NCBI RefSeq assembly: GCF_001544535.1
Contig: NZ_FCON02000011.1
Location: 1 to 64,000, forward strand
From: Caballeronia choica
Lineage (GTDB): Bacteria > Pseudomonadota > Gammaproteobacteria > Burkholderiales > Burkholderiaceae
Length of the DNA stretch: 64,000 bases
Reading direction: 5' to 3'
Positions 19,162-28,372 of this stretch are shown piece by piece. Numbering within the stretch: position 1 is the first letter of the stretch; each line of letters opens with the position of its first letter. The notes under the pieces are model-generated. The model was given only the letters and a program-made list of their open reading frames with translations. It was not told where the DNA came from and made no database searches. The position numbers and the translations under genes were made by a program.

Positions 19162-19281
19162 CTAGGAATCGGGACCGTCGGGCAGGTCCGGGTCGTCGGG
19201 ATTCGGCGCGGCGTCGGGGTCGAGCAACTCGTCCGGATCGGGATCGAGCGGCGTCGTGGCGGGATCGGGTGGCGATGACAT
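19162..19281 (-). CDS. Very small Asp/Pro-rich protein
   Basis: A 39-residue acidic peptide of repeated Asp-Pro units (MSSPPDPATTPLDPDPDEL, ending DPDLPDGPDS). It begins after a clear GGAGG ribosome site with good spacing. No domain is recognised and it may be disordered. The strong ribosome site is the main reason to list it. Confidence 0.5.
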   Translation of the reverse strand: MSSPPDPATTPLDPDPDELLDPDAAPNPDDPDLPDGPDS

Positions 19282-19448
19282 GGTGGGTATCCTCCGGCTG
19301 CCTGCGGACCGTGGCTGCTCCAAACATGCTATCACCGCGGGGCGGGGAGTGGTCCTGCGGGAGCTGACCGTTAATACTGGGGTTTCGCCGCTGCATTCAC
19401 CACAACTCAACCCCTCTCACACGCGCCTTTCGCCGGCGACGGTCCCGT

Positions 19449-20900
19449 TCATTCTGGCTGCTCCGACGCCCGTCCACGCGAGCGTCCCGGCTCCTCCACC
19501 CGCGCCGCGTTGCGCACATACCGCGCGGTCAACGCGCCGCAAATCAGCAACGCCACCGAAATCCCCGCCGACCACTGCACCCCCGCGACGATATGCGCCG
19601 TTTCCGTCGCACCCCCGCCGTGGGCCGCGAGCGCGCCGAACGCCGCCACGCCGATCGCCCCGGCCGACTGCCGCGCCGTGTTGAGCACCGCCGATGCCGT
19701 CCCCGCCCGCTCCTGCGCGACGGCGCCGAGCACGGCGGTCGTCATCGCGGGGACGGCGAGGCCCATGCCGGCCGGAATCAGCAGGAACGGGAGCAGCAGC
19801 GCGGCCGTGGGCGTCGATGGCCCGACGAAGATGAGCGCGGCGAACCCGGCGGCGTCGAGCAGGGCGCCCGCGATCATCGGCCCGCGCGAGCCGAAACGCG
19901 CCACCACGGGTCCGCTCGCCAGATTCGAGAGCAGGAAGCCGCCAGTCAGCGGCAGGAAAGCGAGGCCGGTCTGCAACGGCGTGTGGCCGAGCACGCGCTG
20001 CAAGTACAGGCTCAGTACGAACACCATCCCGTAGTAGGTCAGGTTCGCGAACACGCCGAACGCGACGGCCGCGCTGAACGTGGGGTCGGCGAAGAGCGAA
20101 AGCGGCAGCATCGGCGCCGCGCTCTTGCGCTCGACGGCGATAAAGAGCGCCCCCGCGACGACCGCGAGCACGGTCCCGCCGATCACGAGCGGATGCATGA
20201 TGCCAAGCGGCCGCAACTCGATCATCGCGCCGACGAACGACGTCAGCGCGACGACCGCCAGCATCTGCCCGGGCAGATCGATGCCGCGCGCGCTCTCGGA
20301 CTGTCGCTTATCGGCGATCCATGCGTAAGTCGCGGCGATCCCTGCGGCGCAAATCGGCAGGTTGACCCAGAAAATCGCACGCCAGCCGAACGCCGCGATC
20401 AACATTCCGCCGACGATCGGCCCCGCCGCGATCGACACCGCGCCTGCCGCCGTCCATATCCCGACCGCGTGCGCGCGCAGGCGCCGGTCGTCGCCGCACG
20501 ACTGGTTGAGAAGCGCGAGCGAGTTCGGCAGCATCGCCGCCGCGCCGACGCCCTGCAATGCGCGGGCGCCGATCAACTGCGGCGCGCCGGTTGCGAACGC
20601 GCAGCCGAGCGACGCGAGCGCGAAGAGCGCGAGGCCCGCCACGAACAGACGCCGCGCGCCGAAACGGTCGCCGAGCACGCCCGCCGACAGCATCAGCGCC
20701 GCGAACGCGAGCGCGTAGGAATCGACGGTCCATTGCAGGTTGGCGAGGCTCGCGTGCAGGTCATGCCCGATGCTCGCGAGCGCGACGTTGACGATCGACA
20801 CATCGAGCTGGGAGACGACGAAGCCCACGCTGGTCGCGCCGACGATCAGCAAGTGGCGCGGGCTCAACGCGAGGGAGGAGGAGGTGGGGTTCGAGTTCAT
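19449..20900 (-). CDS. MFS drug-efflux transporter, DHA2 (14-helix) type
   Basis: A 483-residue major facilitator with about fourteen membrane helices. Motif C-like and motif A-like segments are present (GVLGDRFGARRLFVAG after helix 2; GPIVGGMLIAAFGWRAIFWVNLP near helix 5), together with DVSIVNVALASIG in helix 1, all typical of the EmrB/QacA group that exports drugs by proton antiport. The start at MNSNPTSSS removes an atypical leading extension. No membrane-fusion partner (emrA) is adjacent, so it works alone or with a partner elsewhere. Substrate unknown. Confidence 0.85.
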   Translation of the reverse strand: MNSNPTSSSLALSPRHLLIVGATSVGFVVSQLDVSIVNVALASIGHDLHASLANLQWTVDSYALAFAALMLSAGVLGDRFGARRLFVAGLALFALASLGCAFATGAPQLIGARALQGVGAAAMLPNSLALLNQSCGDDRRLRAHAVGIWTAAGAVSIAAGPIVGGMLIAAFGWRAIFWVNLPICAAGIAATYAWIADKRQSESARGIDLPGQMLAVVALTSFVGAMIELRPLGIMHPLVIGGTVLAVVAGALFIAVERKSAAPMLPLSLFADPTFSAAVAFGVFANLTYYGMVFVLSLYLQRVLGHTPLQTGLAFLPLTGGFLLSNLASGPVVARFGSRGPMIAGALLDAAGFAALIFVGPSTPTAALLLPFLLIPAGMGLAVPAMTTAVLGAVAQERAGTASAVLNTARQSAGAIGVAAFGALAAHGGGATETAHIVAGVQWSAGISVALLICGALTARYVRNAARVEEPGRSRGRASEQPE

Positions 20901-20974
20901 GCAGACATCGTAGGCGGGTGCCGCGTTCGATGTTTCGGGCTGGCGTGAAACGTGGCTGCATGCACGCGGCGAAA

Positions 20975-21002
20975 AAATGGCGTGTCCGTGGACACGCCAT
21001 TT
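20975..21002 (-). terminator. Rho-independent terminator of the MHS transporter gene
   Basis: A perfect 12-bp stem (20975-20986 with 20991-21002, core GGCGTGTC/GACACGCC) with a four-base loop. On the minus strand it is followed by a T-run, which fits termination of the leftward gene ending at 21028. Confidence 0.85.
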
Positions 21003-21027
21003 CATTCAACTGATGAAAACTCGGGAC

Positions 21028-22332
21028 TCAGCGCGTCTCCGGCGCATTCCGGATGAAGAGCGTCGTCAGCGCACCGACAATGCACAGCGCCGCGACATAC
21101 AGCGCCGGCGCCATCGGATTCGATTTCATCATCAGCGACACGACGATCGGCGTGAGTCCGCCGAAAATCGCATACGCGACGTTGTACGAGAACGAGATGC
21201 CCGAAAAGCGCACGGCGGCCGGGAACGCCTTGACCATCACGAACGGAATCGCGCCGATCACGCCGACCGTGAAGCCGGTGAACGCGTACCACGGCAGCAG
21301 CACCGACGTATCGACGGCAAGCTGCTGGAACAGCGTGTAGTACGAAATCGCCAGCGCAATGCCGCCGATGAAAATCGTCTTGCCCGCACCGATCCGTCCC
21401 GCGATCGCGCCCGCCAGCACGCATCCGACGGTGAGACACAGCGTCGCAAGACAGTTGGCGATCAGCGCGGTGGCCGGCGCGATGTGGAACTGCTTCTGCA
21501 GGAGCGTCGGCGTCATCAGGATCACGACGACGATCGCCGCCGACAGCATCCACGTGAGCAGCATCGACACGATCACCGCGCGGCCGTGGTCGCGCAACAC
21601 GGCTTTCAGCGGAATTTCCGCCGCGAGCGACTTGCGCTTCTGAAGCTCGGCGAACACCGGCGTTTCGTGCAGCCAGCGGCGCAGATACACCGAAAAAAGC
21701 CCGAACACGCCGCCGAGCAGGAACGGAATGCGCCACGCGAAATCGGCGACTTCAGCCGGCGCGAAGTGCTTGTTCACGCCCGCCGCGATCAGCGAGCCAA
21801 GCAGGATGCCGGCCGTGAGACCCGCCGTCAGCGTGCCGCACGCGTAGCCGATATGCCGGCTCGGCACATGCTCCGACACGAACACCCACGCGCCCGGCAC
21901 TTCGCCGCCGACCGCCGCGCCTTGCATCACGCGAAACGCGAGCAGCAGCACCGGCGCAAGCATGCCGATCGACGCGTAGGTGGGCAGGAGACCCATCAGC
22001 AGCGTCGGCACGGACATCAGCAGCACGGAGAGCGTGAACATGCGCTTGCGTCCGAGCAGGTCGCCGAAGTGCGCCATGACGATCCCGCCGAGCGGCCGCG
22101 CGAGATAGCCGGCCGCGAAAATGCCGAACGTCTGCAACTGGCGAAGCCACTCGGGAATCGTCGCGGGAAAGAACAATTGCCCGATCACGGGCGCGAAGAA
22201 CACGAAGATGATGAAGTCGTAGAACTCGAGCGCGCCGCCGAGCGCCGCGAGCGACAGGGTCTTGTAGTCGCCGCGCGCGAGGGCGCGGCCGGTGGCGGGA
22301 ACGGCGGCGCCGCTTAAAGGTGTTGCTTGCAT
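21028..22332 (-). CDS. MFS transporter, metabolite:H+ symporter (MHS) family
   Basis: A 434-residue twelve-helix permease of the ProP/ShiA/KgtP group, which imports organic acids, betaines or amino acids with protons. It has GALEFYDFIIFVFFAPVIGQLFFP in helix 1, the MHS motif GRPLGG-like ARPLGGIVMAHFGDLLGRKRMF, and RVMQGAAVGGEVPGAWVFVSEH in helix 4. The start at MQATPLSG gives normal length. Given the hydroxyproline genes 1-7 kb to the right, import of hydroxyproline or a related compound is possible but unproven. The gap to the next gene is 434 bases. Confidence 0.83.
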   Translation of the reverse strand: MQATPLSGAAVPATGRALARGDYKTLSLAALGGALEFYDFIIFVFFAPVIGQLFFPATIPEWLRQLQTFGIFAAGYLARPLGGIVMAHFGDLLGRKRMFTLSVLLMSVPTLLMGLLPTYASIGMLAPVLLLAFRVMQGAAVGGEVPGAWVFVSEHVPSRHIGYACGTLTAGLTAGILLGSLIAAGVNKHFAPAEVADFAWRIPFLLGGVFGLFSVYLRRWLHETPVFAELQKRKSLAAEIPLKAVLRDHGRAVIVSMLLTWMLSAAIVVVILMTPTLLQKQFHIAPATALIANCLATLCLTVGCVLAGAIAGRIGAGKTIFIGGIALAISYYTLFQQLAVDTSVLLPWYAFTGFTVGVIGAIPFVMVKAFPAAVRFSGISFSYNVAYAIFGGLTPIVVSLMMKSNPMAPALYVAALCIVGALTTLFIRNAPETR

Positions 22333-22766
22333 CGTTGGAAAGTGGTCGGTGAATGAAAAAGCCGCGCGACCTAGCGAAAGCGCGCAGGAAAAGGCATCGC
22401 CCGACTGCGGAAAAGCGGCGCTGGATGAGCGCGAAAACCGCGGCTGCGGTCCGTGGCGGGGAGCCGCGGTGCAGCCTGCCTCCACGATGTGCGGGTAACA
22501 CAGCGAAAGCGGGAACTTTTTGCCAGGCACCGGATGTTACAGGATGCAAGCATTCGCACTCGCCGAACGCTTAAAAACGCACAACGCGCCCCGTTTATGT
22601 GTAAAAAATTAAGACTTATCCAATGGGCCGGGAGAGCGCACTTCTTCACAATTCGCCGCTTGTACAGGGTCCCGTGAAAAAGTGTTCGTGGGGCCCGTGG
22701 CGAGGATCGTCCGCAAAAGCGGACTTCTCAATCGCCACATCCCTCAGACTCACCGGGCCCGATTTC
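22333..22766. other. Divergent intergenic region with a leader hairpin
   Basis: No gene is supported between the leftward transporter and the rightward response regulator. GTCCGC (22709-22714) and GCGGAC (22719-22724) form a perfect hairpin with an AAAA loop about 45 bases before the regulator start, possibly in its 5' leader. AT-rich sequence around 22600-22620 may hold the promoters. Confidence 0.45.
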
Positions 22767-23501
22767 ATGCGTGTCGCCGTTCTTCAAACCGATTCCACCC
22801 ACCGCGTCCTCCTTGGCGAACTCGTCAAGCGGCTCGGCCATACCTGCCTCGTCTTCGGCGACGGCCTCGTGCTGTCGAAGGCGCTGTCGCGCTCGACCGT
22901 CGACATGCTGATCCTCGACTGGCATTCCACCGGCCTGTGCGGGCTCGACCTGTTGAACTCGGTGCGCTCCAGCTTCGGCGAGCGCGTGCCGGTGCTGTTC
23001 GTCTCCGCCGACGGCGCCGAACACAACATCGTCCGCGCCCTGACGGCCGGCGCCGACGACTTCCTCGTCCATCCGGTGCGCGCCGCCGAATTCGGCGCGC
23101 GGGTCGAGGCGCTGTTGCGGCGCGCGTATCCCGCGCAGACCTCCACGAGCATGGAAGTCGGCTGCTATCGCTTCGACTCCCGCCAGCAGACCGTTACCGT
23201 GCGCGGCAAGCCGGTGCAACTGAGCGGCACGCAGTTCCGGCTCGCGATGCTGTTCTTCTCGAACGTCGGCCGCGTGCTCTCGCGCGATCACATCTTCGCG
23301 ATGGTCTGGGGACGGGAATTCCGCGAGACGACGCGTACGATCGACAGCCACGTGTCGCGCCTGCGGCTCGCGCTGGAAATCGAGCCGGTCAATCAATTCC
23401 GGCTGCAGCCCGTCTACAAGAGCGGCTACCGGCTGCTTCACCTGTACGGTGACGAAGACGCCACCGAGCCGGTGCACACGCCGGATGAAATCGCTGCCTG
23501 A
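22767..23501 (+). CDS. Atypical OmpR/PhoB-type response regulator
   Basis: A 244-residue regulator: receiver domain (1-118) and winged-helix DNA-binding domain (about 130-230, with QLSGTQFRLAMLFFSNVGRVLSRDHI and RTIDSHVSRLRLAL). The phospho-acceptor Asp51 is present (LILDWHS), but the acidic pocket reads LQTDS rather than the usual pair, and the conserved receiver Lys is replaced by His (FLVHPV). Phosphorylation may therefore be weak or absent. No histidine kinase is adjacent. The start follows after the leader hairpin; longer upstream frames are unlike the family. Confidence 0.8.
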   Translation: MRVAVLQTDSTHRVLLGELVKRLGHTCLVFGDGLVLSKALSRSTVDMLILDWHSTGLCGLDLLNSVRSSFGERVPVLFVSADGAEHNIVRALTAGADDFLVHPVRAAEFGARVEALLRRAYPAQTSTSMEVGCYRFDSRQQTVTVRGKPVQLSGTQFRLAMLFFSNVGRVLSRDHIFAMVWGREFRETTRTIDSHVSRLRLALEIEPVNQFRLQPVYKSGYRLLHLYGDEDATEPVHTPDEIAA

Positions 23502-23508
23502 AAACAAA

Positions 23509-23536
23509 AATGCCGTCGCTAGACGGCATTTTTTTT
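23509..23536. terminator. Bidirectional terminator between convergent genes
   Basis: TGCCGTC (23511-23517) pairs with GACGGCA (23522-23528). Eight T's follow on the plus strand, and an A-rich run precedes it, so it can stop both the rightward response regulator transcript and the leftward lhpC transcript. Confidence 0.88.
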
Positions 23537-23560
23537 GCCTTCGCCGCCCGACTAAAGCGA

Positions 23561-24466
23561 CTACAGCGCCGGCAACGCGGGCCGCGTCTCGATCGAATGG
23601 CGGATCAGCGCCTCGACTTGCTTGCGTTCCTCGCCCGCGAGCGGCAGGCGCGGCGGACGAACCGGCTCGGTGCCCAGCCCGACGATCGCTTCGGCCAGCT
23701 TGATGTTCTGCACGAGCTTGTGCGACACGTCGAGCGCGAGCAGCGGCGCGAACCAGCGGTAGATCGCGCGCGCTTCCTCGATGCGCCCCGCCTTCAGCAG
23801 CCGGTAAATCGCGACGGTTTCCCGCGGAAATGCGCAGACCAGCCCCGCGACCCAGCCCTGCGCGCCCATCAGGATCGCTTCCATCGCGAGGTTGTCGACG
23901 CCGCAAAAGAGCGCATAACGGTCGCCGGTTTCGTTGATGAGATCGGTGATGCGGCGCACGTCGCCCGACGACTCCTTGATCGCGGCGAATTTCTTCTCCA
24001 CCGCCAGTTCCGCGAACATCTGCGGCGTCACATCGACGCCGTAGGCCAGCGGATTGTTGTAGACCATGATCGGCAGCGGGCTCGCATCGGCGACCATGCG
24101 AAAGTGGTTGAGCGTCTCGCGCCGGTCTGAAAGATAGCGCAGTCCCGGCAGCACCATATAGCCCGCGGCGCCATGACTGGCGCCGCGCTCGGCTTGCCGG
24201 CAGCCGTCGAGCGTGCTGTTTTCGGCAATCGTCAGCAGCACCGGCACGCGGCCGCGCGATGCGTCCACGGCGATGTCGAGCACGTCGAGCTTTTCGTCGA
24301 GCGACAGCGTCGACGCTTCGCCTAGCGAGCCGCACACGATGATGCCGTCGACGCCCGCATCGATCTGTGCTTCGATGTTCTTCTTCGTCCACCCGCGGTC
24401 TATGCTGAAATCCGCGTTGAACTTGGTGGTGACGGCGGGGATTACGCCTTCCCAGATATGCGCCAC
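23561..24466 (-). CDS. lhpC: Pyrroline-4-hydroxy-2-carboxylate deaminase (DapA family)
   Basis: A 301-residue class I aldolase-fold protein of the dihydrodipicolinate synthase family. The Schiff-base Lys164 is in FAAIKESSGD and Tyr136 in VYNNPLAYG. In the bacterial hydroxyproline pathway this enzyme deaminates cis-4-hydroxy-D-pyrroline carboxylate to 2-oxoglutarate semialdehyde. That role is assigned from the divergent lhpA-B-F-E genes; sequence alone only shows the family. The start is GTG (VAHIWEGVIPA) with a near-ideal GAGGAG site; the upstream ATG version adds an unlikely extension. Confidence 0.8.
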   Translation of the reverse strand: MAHIWEGVIPAVTTKFNADFSIDRGWTKKNIEAQIDAGVDGIIVCGSLGEASTLSLDEKLDVLDIAVDASRGRVPVLLTIAENSTLDGCRQAERGASHGAAGYMVLPGLRYLSDRRETLNHFRMVADASPLPIMVYNNPLAYGVDVTPQMFAELAVEKKFAAIKESSGDVRRITDLINETGDRYALFCGVDNLAMEAILMGAQGWVAGLVCAFPRETVAIYRLLKAGRIEEARAIYRWFAPLLALDVSHKLVQNIKLAEAIVGLGTEPVRPPRLPLAGEERKQVEALIRHSIETRPALPAL

Positions 24467-24549
24467 GGCGGCTCTCCTCAAGTGAATGTGACGGCAAGTG
24501 TAAGCAGCGCAAATCGCCACGTCTTGCGCTTGGCAAGCGTCTCGCGTGC

Positions 24550-24594
24550 CGATTTCGGCACAGGCGGCCGGCGTTCGGGTCTGTGCCGAAATCG
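24550..24594. promoter_or_regulatory. Perfect 14-bp inverted repeat in the lhpC/lhpA promoter
   Basis: CGATTTCGGCACAG (24550-24563) and CTGTGCCGAAATCG (24581-24594) are exact inverted copies, 17 bases apart, in the 188-bp divergent gap. The size and position suggest a binding site for the locus regulator (the PAS-AraC protein at 28373) or for another dimeric regulator of the hydroxyproline genes. The regulator assignment is inference. Confidence 0.65.
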
Positions 24595-24654
24595 TCATGA
24601 AAACCGGCTAGCCACGCCAAGACGCGGGGCCCCGGGCGTTCCTACGATAACGCC

Positions 24655-25623
24655 ATGAAAACCCTCGACATCATCGATTCGCACACGGGCGGTGAACCTA
24701 CCCGCCTCGTCGTGTCGGGCGGGCCGGACCTCGGGCGCGGCACGCTCGGAGAACGGCTCGACGTCTTTCGCACGCAATTCGACGACTGGCGCGCCGGCAT
24801 CGTCACCGAGCCGCGCGGGTCGGACGTGATCGTCGGCGCGCTGTTGTGCGAACCCGACGACCCGGCGAGCGCCGCCGCCGTGATCTTCTTCAACAACGTC
24901 GGCTATCTCGGCATGTGCGGACACGGCACGATCGGGCTGGTCGTGTCGCTCGCGCACATCGGCAGGATTGCGCCGGGGCGGCATCGGATCGAGACGCCGG
25001 TCGGCGTCGTCGAGGCGACGCTGAACGAGAACGGCAGCGTCAGCGTGCGGAACGTGCCGGCTTATCGCCATCGTCGCGCGGTGACGGTCGACGTGCCGGG
25101 TCACGCCCCGTTGACCGGTGATGTCGCGTGGGGCGGCAACTGGTTTTTCCTCGTCGCGGATCACGGACGCGAACTCGTGCCCGCCCATATCGCCGCGCTG
25201 ACCGCGTTCACCGCTGCCATCCGCGACGCGCTGCAAGCGCAGAACATCACCGGCGCGAACGGCGCCTATATCGACCACATCGAACTGTTCGCGCCCTCGG
25301 CGCGCGAGGGCATCGACAGCCGCAACTTCGTGCTGTGTCCGGGCAGCGCCTACGACCGCTCGCCGTGCGGCACCGGCACGAGCGCCAAGGTAGCGTGTCT
25401 CGCCGCCGACGGCCTGCTCGCGCCGGGCGACGTATGGCGGCAGGAGAGCGTGATCGGCAGCGTGTTCGAGGCGAGCTATCGCCTGGACCTGAACGGAGCG
25501 GACGAGCGCGTCGAGATCATTCCGACCATCACCGGCTACGCCCACATCATGGGCGAAGGACGGCTCTGCTTCGACGCAGGCGATCCGTTCGCGTGGGGCA
25601 TTCCGGCCGACGGCACGCGATGA
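24655..25623 (+). CDS. lhpA: Hydroxyproline 2-epimerase (proline racemase family)
   Basis: A 322-residue member of the proline racemase family. It should interconvert trans-4-hydroxy-L-proline and cis-4-hydroxy-D-proline by a two-base mechanism. Both catalytic thiols are present: Cys88 in GMCGHGT and Cys238 in [10 protein letters not shown]. Having both cysteines separates it from the dehydratase subgroup, where the second is Thr. It heads a tightly overlapping operon with the dehydrogenase genes. Its stop overlaps the next start (ATGA). Confidence 0.9.
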   Translation: MKTLDIIDSHTGGEPTRLVVSGGPDLGRGTLGERLDVFRTQFDDWRAGIVTEPRGSDVIVGALLCEPDDPASAAAVIFFNNVGYLGMCGHGTIGLVVSLAHIGRIAPGRHRIETPVGVVEATLNENGSVSVRNVPAYRHRRAVTVDVPGHAPLTGDVAWGGNWFFLVADHGRELVPAHIAALTAFTAAIRDALQAQNITGANGAYIDHIELFAPSAREGIDSRNFVLCPGSAYDRSPCGTGTSAKVACLAADGLLAPGDVWRQESVIGSVFEASYRLDLNGADERVEIIPTITGYAHIMGEGRLCFDAGDPFAWGIPADGTR

Positions 25624-26747
25624 GCGCGGATGTGATCGTCGTGGGCGCGGGGATCGTCGGCGCGGCGTGCGCGGCGGAACTGGCCGCGCACGGTCTCGCT
25701 GTCGACGTGCTCGATGCGCACGGCATCGGCGGCGGCACGACGGCGGCGGGCATGGGCCATGTCGTCGTGATGAACGACTCCGCCGCCGAATTCGCGCTGT
25801 CGCGTTATTCCCGCGAGTTGTGGCTCGAACTCGCGCCGCAATTGCGTGCGTGCGACGCGTTCACGCGCTGCGGCACGCTCTGGGTCGCCGAGGACGACGA
25901 GGAACTGGCCGCCGCGCGCGAGATGCGCGATGCGTTCGCGGCGCACGGCGTGCGCGCCGGCATGCTGGACGCGTCCGCGTTGCGCGCGAGCGAACCCGCG
26001 TTGCATCACGCGCTGCAAGGCGGCTTGCTGGTCGAGGACGACTGCATCGTCTATGCGCCGCGCGCCGCCGAATGGCTCCTCGAACAGTCTCCGAGCGCCG
26101 CGCGCATCCGTGTATCGACGGGTTGCGAAGCCGCGAAAATCGAGCGCGGCCGCGTGACGCTCGCGAATGGCGAGGTGCGCACGGCGGCGCATATCGTCGT
26201 CGCGAACGGGCTGGCCGCGTGCGACCTGCTGCCCGGCGTGCCACTCGAAGCGAAGAAGGGCCACCTGCTGATCACCGACCGCTATCCCGGCCTGATCCGC
26301 CATCAACTGCTCGAACTCGGCTATATCAAAAGCGCGCATCACGCGAGCGGCACGTCGGTCGCATTCAACGCGCAGCCGCGGCCGACCGGGCAACTGCTGA
26401 TCGGCTCGTCGCGCCAGTTCGATACGCTTGACCCCGCCGTCGAGATGAACGTGCTCGGCGCGATGCTCGCGCGCGCCGCACGCTATCTGCCGGACTTGCC
26501 CGCGCTCAACGCGATTCGCGCGTGGACCGGCTTTCGCGCCGCATCGCCGGACGGCTTGCCGCTGATCGGCGCGGCGCACGGCTGCGCCGACGGAATCTGG
26601 CTCGCCGCCGGCCATGAAGGGCTCGGCGTGACGACTTCGCTCGGCACGGCGAGGCTGCTCGCGGCGCAAATGCTCAAGCACGACTGCGTGCTCGATGGCG
26701 CCGCGTTTTCTCCCCGGCGCTTTTCGATGGAGCACGCGGATGGCTGA
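25620..26747 (+). CDS. lhpB: D-hydroxyproline dehydrogenase, FAD oxidase-like subunit
   Basis: A 375-residue DAO-type flavoprotein with the N-terminal FAD motif [17 protein letters not shown] and a C-terminal [18 protein letters not shown]. It is the DadA/SoxB-like catalytic subunit that oxidises cis-4-hydroxy-D-proline to the pyrroline. It overlaps lhpA by four bases and lhpF by eight, and together with the [2Fe-2S] and second flavin subunits forms the multisubunit dehydrogenase known from Pseudomonas hydroxyproline clusters. The start was set by the ATGA overlap. Confidence 0.86.
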   Translation: MSADVIVVGAGIVGAACAAELAAHGLAVDVLDAHGIGGGTTAAGMGHVVVMNDSAAEFALSRYSRELWLELAPQLRACDAFTRCGTLWVAEDDEELAAAREMRDAFAAHGVRAGMLDASALRASEPALHHALQGGLLVEDDCIVYAPRAAEWLLEQSPSAARIRVSTGCEAAKIERGRVTLANGEVRTAAHIVVANGLAACDLLPGVPLEAKKGHLLITDRYPGLIRHQLLELGYIKSAHHASGTSVAFNAQPRPTGQLLIGSSRQFDTLDPAVEMNVLGAMLARAARYLPDLPALNAIRAWTGFRAASPDGLPLIGAAHGCADGIWLAAGHEGLGVTTSLGTARLLAAQMLKHDCVLDGAAFSPRRFSMEHADG

Positions 26748-26988
26748 CCTGGTTTCCGTGACGATCGACGGGCAAGTCGTCCGCGTTCCGGCGTTCACGA
26801 CCGTCGCCGCCGCGCTCGCGGTCCACGGCACGCTGACGGCGCGCCGCTCGGTGACCGGCGAGCCGCGCGGCGCGCTGTGCGGGATGGGCGTGTGCCAGGA
26901 GTGCCGCGTGACGATCGACGCGCGCGCGCATGTGCTCGCCTGCCAGACGCTGTGCCGCGATGGCCTCGTGATCGAGACCGCGCGATGA
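26740..26988 (+). CDS. lhpF: D-hydroxyproline dehydrogenase, small [2Fe-2S] subunit
   Basis: An 82-residue ferredoxin-like protein with cysteines spaced CGMGVCQEC and a fourth Cys in LACQT, matching a [2Fe-2S] plant-type/SoxA-N-terminal cluster. It transfers electrons between the flavin subunits. The start ATGGCTGA overlaps the end of the preceding gene, and the end overlaps the next start by four bases, so the genes are translationally coupled. Confidence 0.87.
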   Translation: MADLVSVTIDGQVVRVPAFTTVAAALAVHGTLTARRSVTGEPRGALCGMGVCQECRVTIDARAHVLACQTLCRDGLVIETAR

Positions 26989-28295
26989 AGGTCGAGCGCT
27001 ATGACATCGTCGTGATCGGCGCCGGGCCGGCGGGCTTGCGGGCGGCGCAGGTGGCCGTCGAGGAGGGCGCGCGCGTCGCGCTCATCGACGACAACCCGCG
27101 CGCGGGCGGGCAGATCTGGCGGCAGGGTCCGGGCGTCGTGCCGCCCGAGCCGCTGGCGCAATGGCTCGCCAATACCGCGCCGCGCGCGAATCTCACGTCG
27201 ATGCACGGTACGAAAGTGATTGCCGCGCTCGGCGGCCGACGCCTGTTGCTCGAATCCGGCGATGCGCCCGCCAGCATCGAATACGCGCAACTGATCCTGG
27301 CGACCGGCGCGCGCGAACGCCTGCTGCCATTCGAGGGCTGGACGCTGCCGGGCGTCACCGGTGCGGGCGGCTTGCAGGCGCTGCTCAAGGGCGGCATGCC
27401 GGTCGATGGCGAGCGCGTCGTGATCGCGGGCAGCGGGCCGTTGTTGCTTGCGGCGGCGTCGACCGCCAGGCGGCGCGGCGCGGACGTGCGCGCGGTCGTC
27501 GAACAGGCGGCGTCGCATCGCGTGATGCGCTTCGGGGCGTCGCTGGCGGCTACGCCGGGCAAGCTCGCACAGGCGCTGTCGTTGCTGCGCGAAATCGGCT
27601 GGACGCGCTATCGGACCGGCGCGGTCGTCGTGAAGGCGCACGGCACGAAGCGCGTCGAAGCGGTCACCCTCCGCGAGGGCGCGCGCGAACGATGCATCGA
27701 TGCCGAGCGCGTTGCGTGCGGCTACGGGCTCGTGCCGAACGTGACGCTCGCAGAGGCGCTCGGCTGCGCGCTCGATTCGCAAGGTGCGATCCGCGTCGAT
27801 GACGCACAGCGCACGTCGGTTGACGGCGTGCTCGCGGCGGGCGAATGCACGGGCGTCGGCGGGATGGAACTCGCGCGCATCGAAGGCGCGCTAGCGGCGT
27901 ACGCGGCGCTCGGCATCGACGATGCGCGCGTGGCGCGGGACCGGCGCGTCCGCGCGCACTGGCGGCGCTTCGCCGCGCGCGTCGCCGCCGCCTTCGAACT
28001 CGGCGAGGCCGCGTGCGCGCAGCCGTCGGCGGATACGACGCTTTGCCGCTGCGAGGACGTCAGCATCGGCGCGGTCGCCGCGCACACGAACTGGCGCGAT
28101 GCGAAACTGCATACCCGCTGCGGCATGGGCCCGTGCCAGGGCCGCGTATGCGGCGCCGCGGCAGCGACATTGTTCGGTTGGGACGTGAGCGCTCCGCGTC
28201 CGCCGTTCAGTCCCGCTCGCATCGAAACGCTGATCGCAGCCGGCGACATCGACGCATCAAACACTCATTTTGATCGTCGCCGGGCGCCCCTATAA
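26985..28295 (+). CDS. lhpE: D-hydroxyproline dehydrogenase, FAD/NAD(P)-type subunit
   Basis: A 436-residue pyridine nucleotide-disulphide type oxidoreductase without the redox disulphide. A dinucleotide fold is at the N-terminus (IVVIGAGPAGLRAAQ), a second near residue 145 (VVIAGSGPLLLAAA), and a C-terminal BFD-like cysteine region (TLCRCEDVS...TRCGMGPCQGRVCG) probably binds [2Fe-2S]. It matches the alpha/large subunit of heterotrimeric D-hydroxyproline and sarcosine-type dehydrogenases. It is last of the four overlapping genes. Confidence 0.86.
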   Translation: MKVERYDIVVIGAGPAGLRAAQVAVEEGARVALIDDNPRAGGQIWRQGPGVVPPEPLAQWLANTAPRANLTSMHGTKVIAALGGRRLLLESGDAPASIEYAQLILATGARERLLPFEGWTLPGVTGAGGLQALLKGGMPVDGERVVIAGSGPLLLAAASTARRRGADVRAVVEQAASHRVMRFGASLAATPGKLAQALSLLREIGWTRYRTGAVVVKAHGTKRVEAVTLREGARERCIDAERVACGYGLVPNVTLAEALGCALDSQGAIRVDDAQRTSVDGVLAAGECTGVGGMELARIEGALAAYAALGIDDARVARDRRVRAHWRRFAARVAAAFELGEAACAQPSADTTLCRCEDVSIGAVAAHTNWRDAKLHTRCGMGPCQGRVCGAAAATLFGWDVSAPRPPFSPARIETLIAAGDIDASNTHFDRRRAPL

Positions 28296-28372
28296 TCGAG
28301 CGCATCTTTTCGCGCGACGAGACCTGCCGCGCGCATCCGTCCACGAAGAACGATGAAGCGAGCGAGAAGCGC

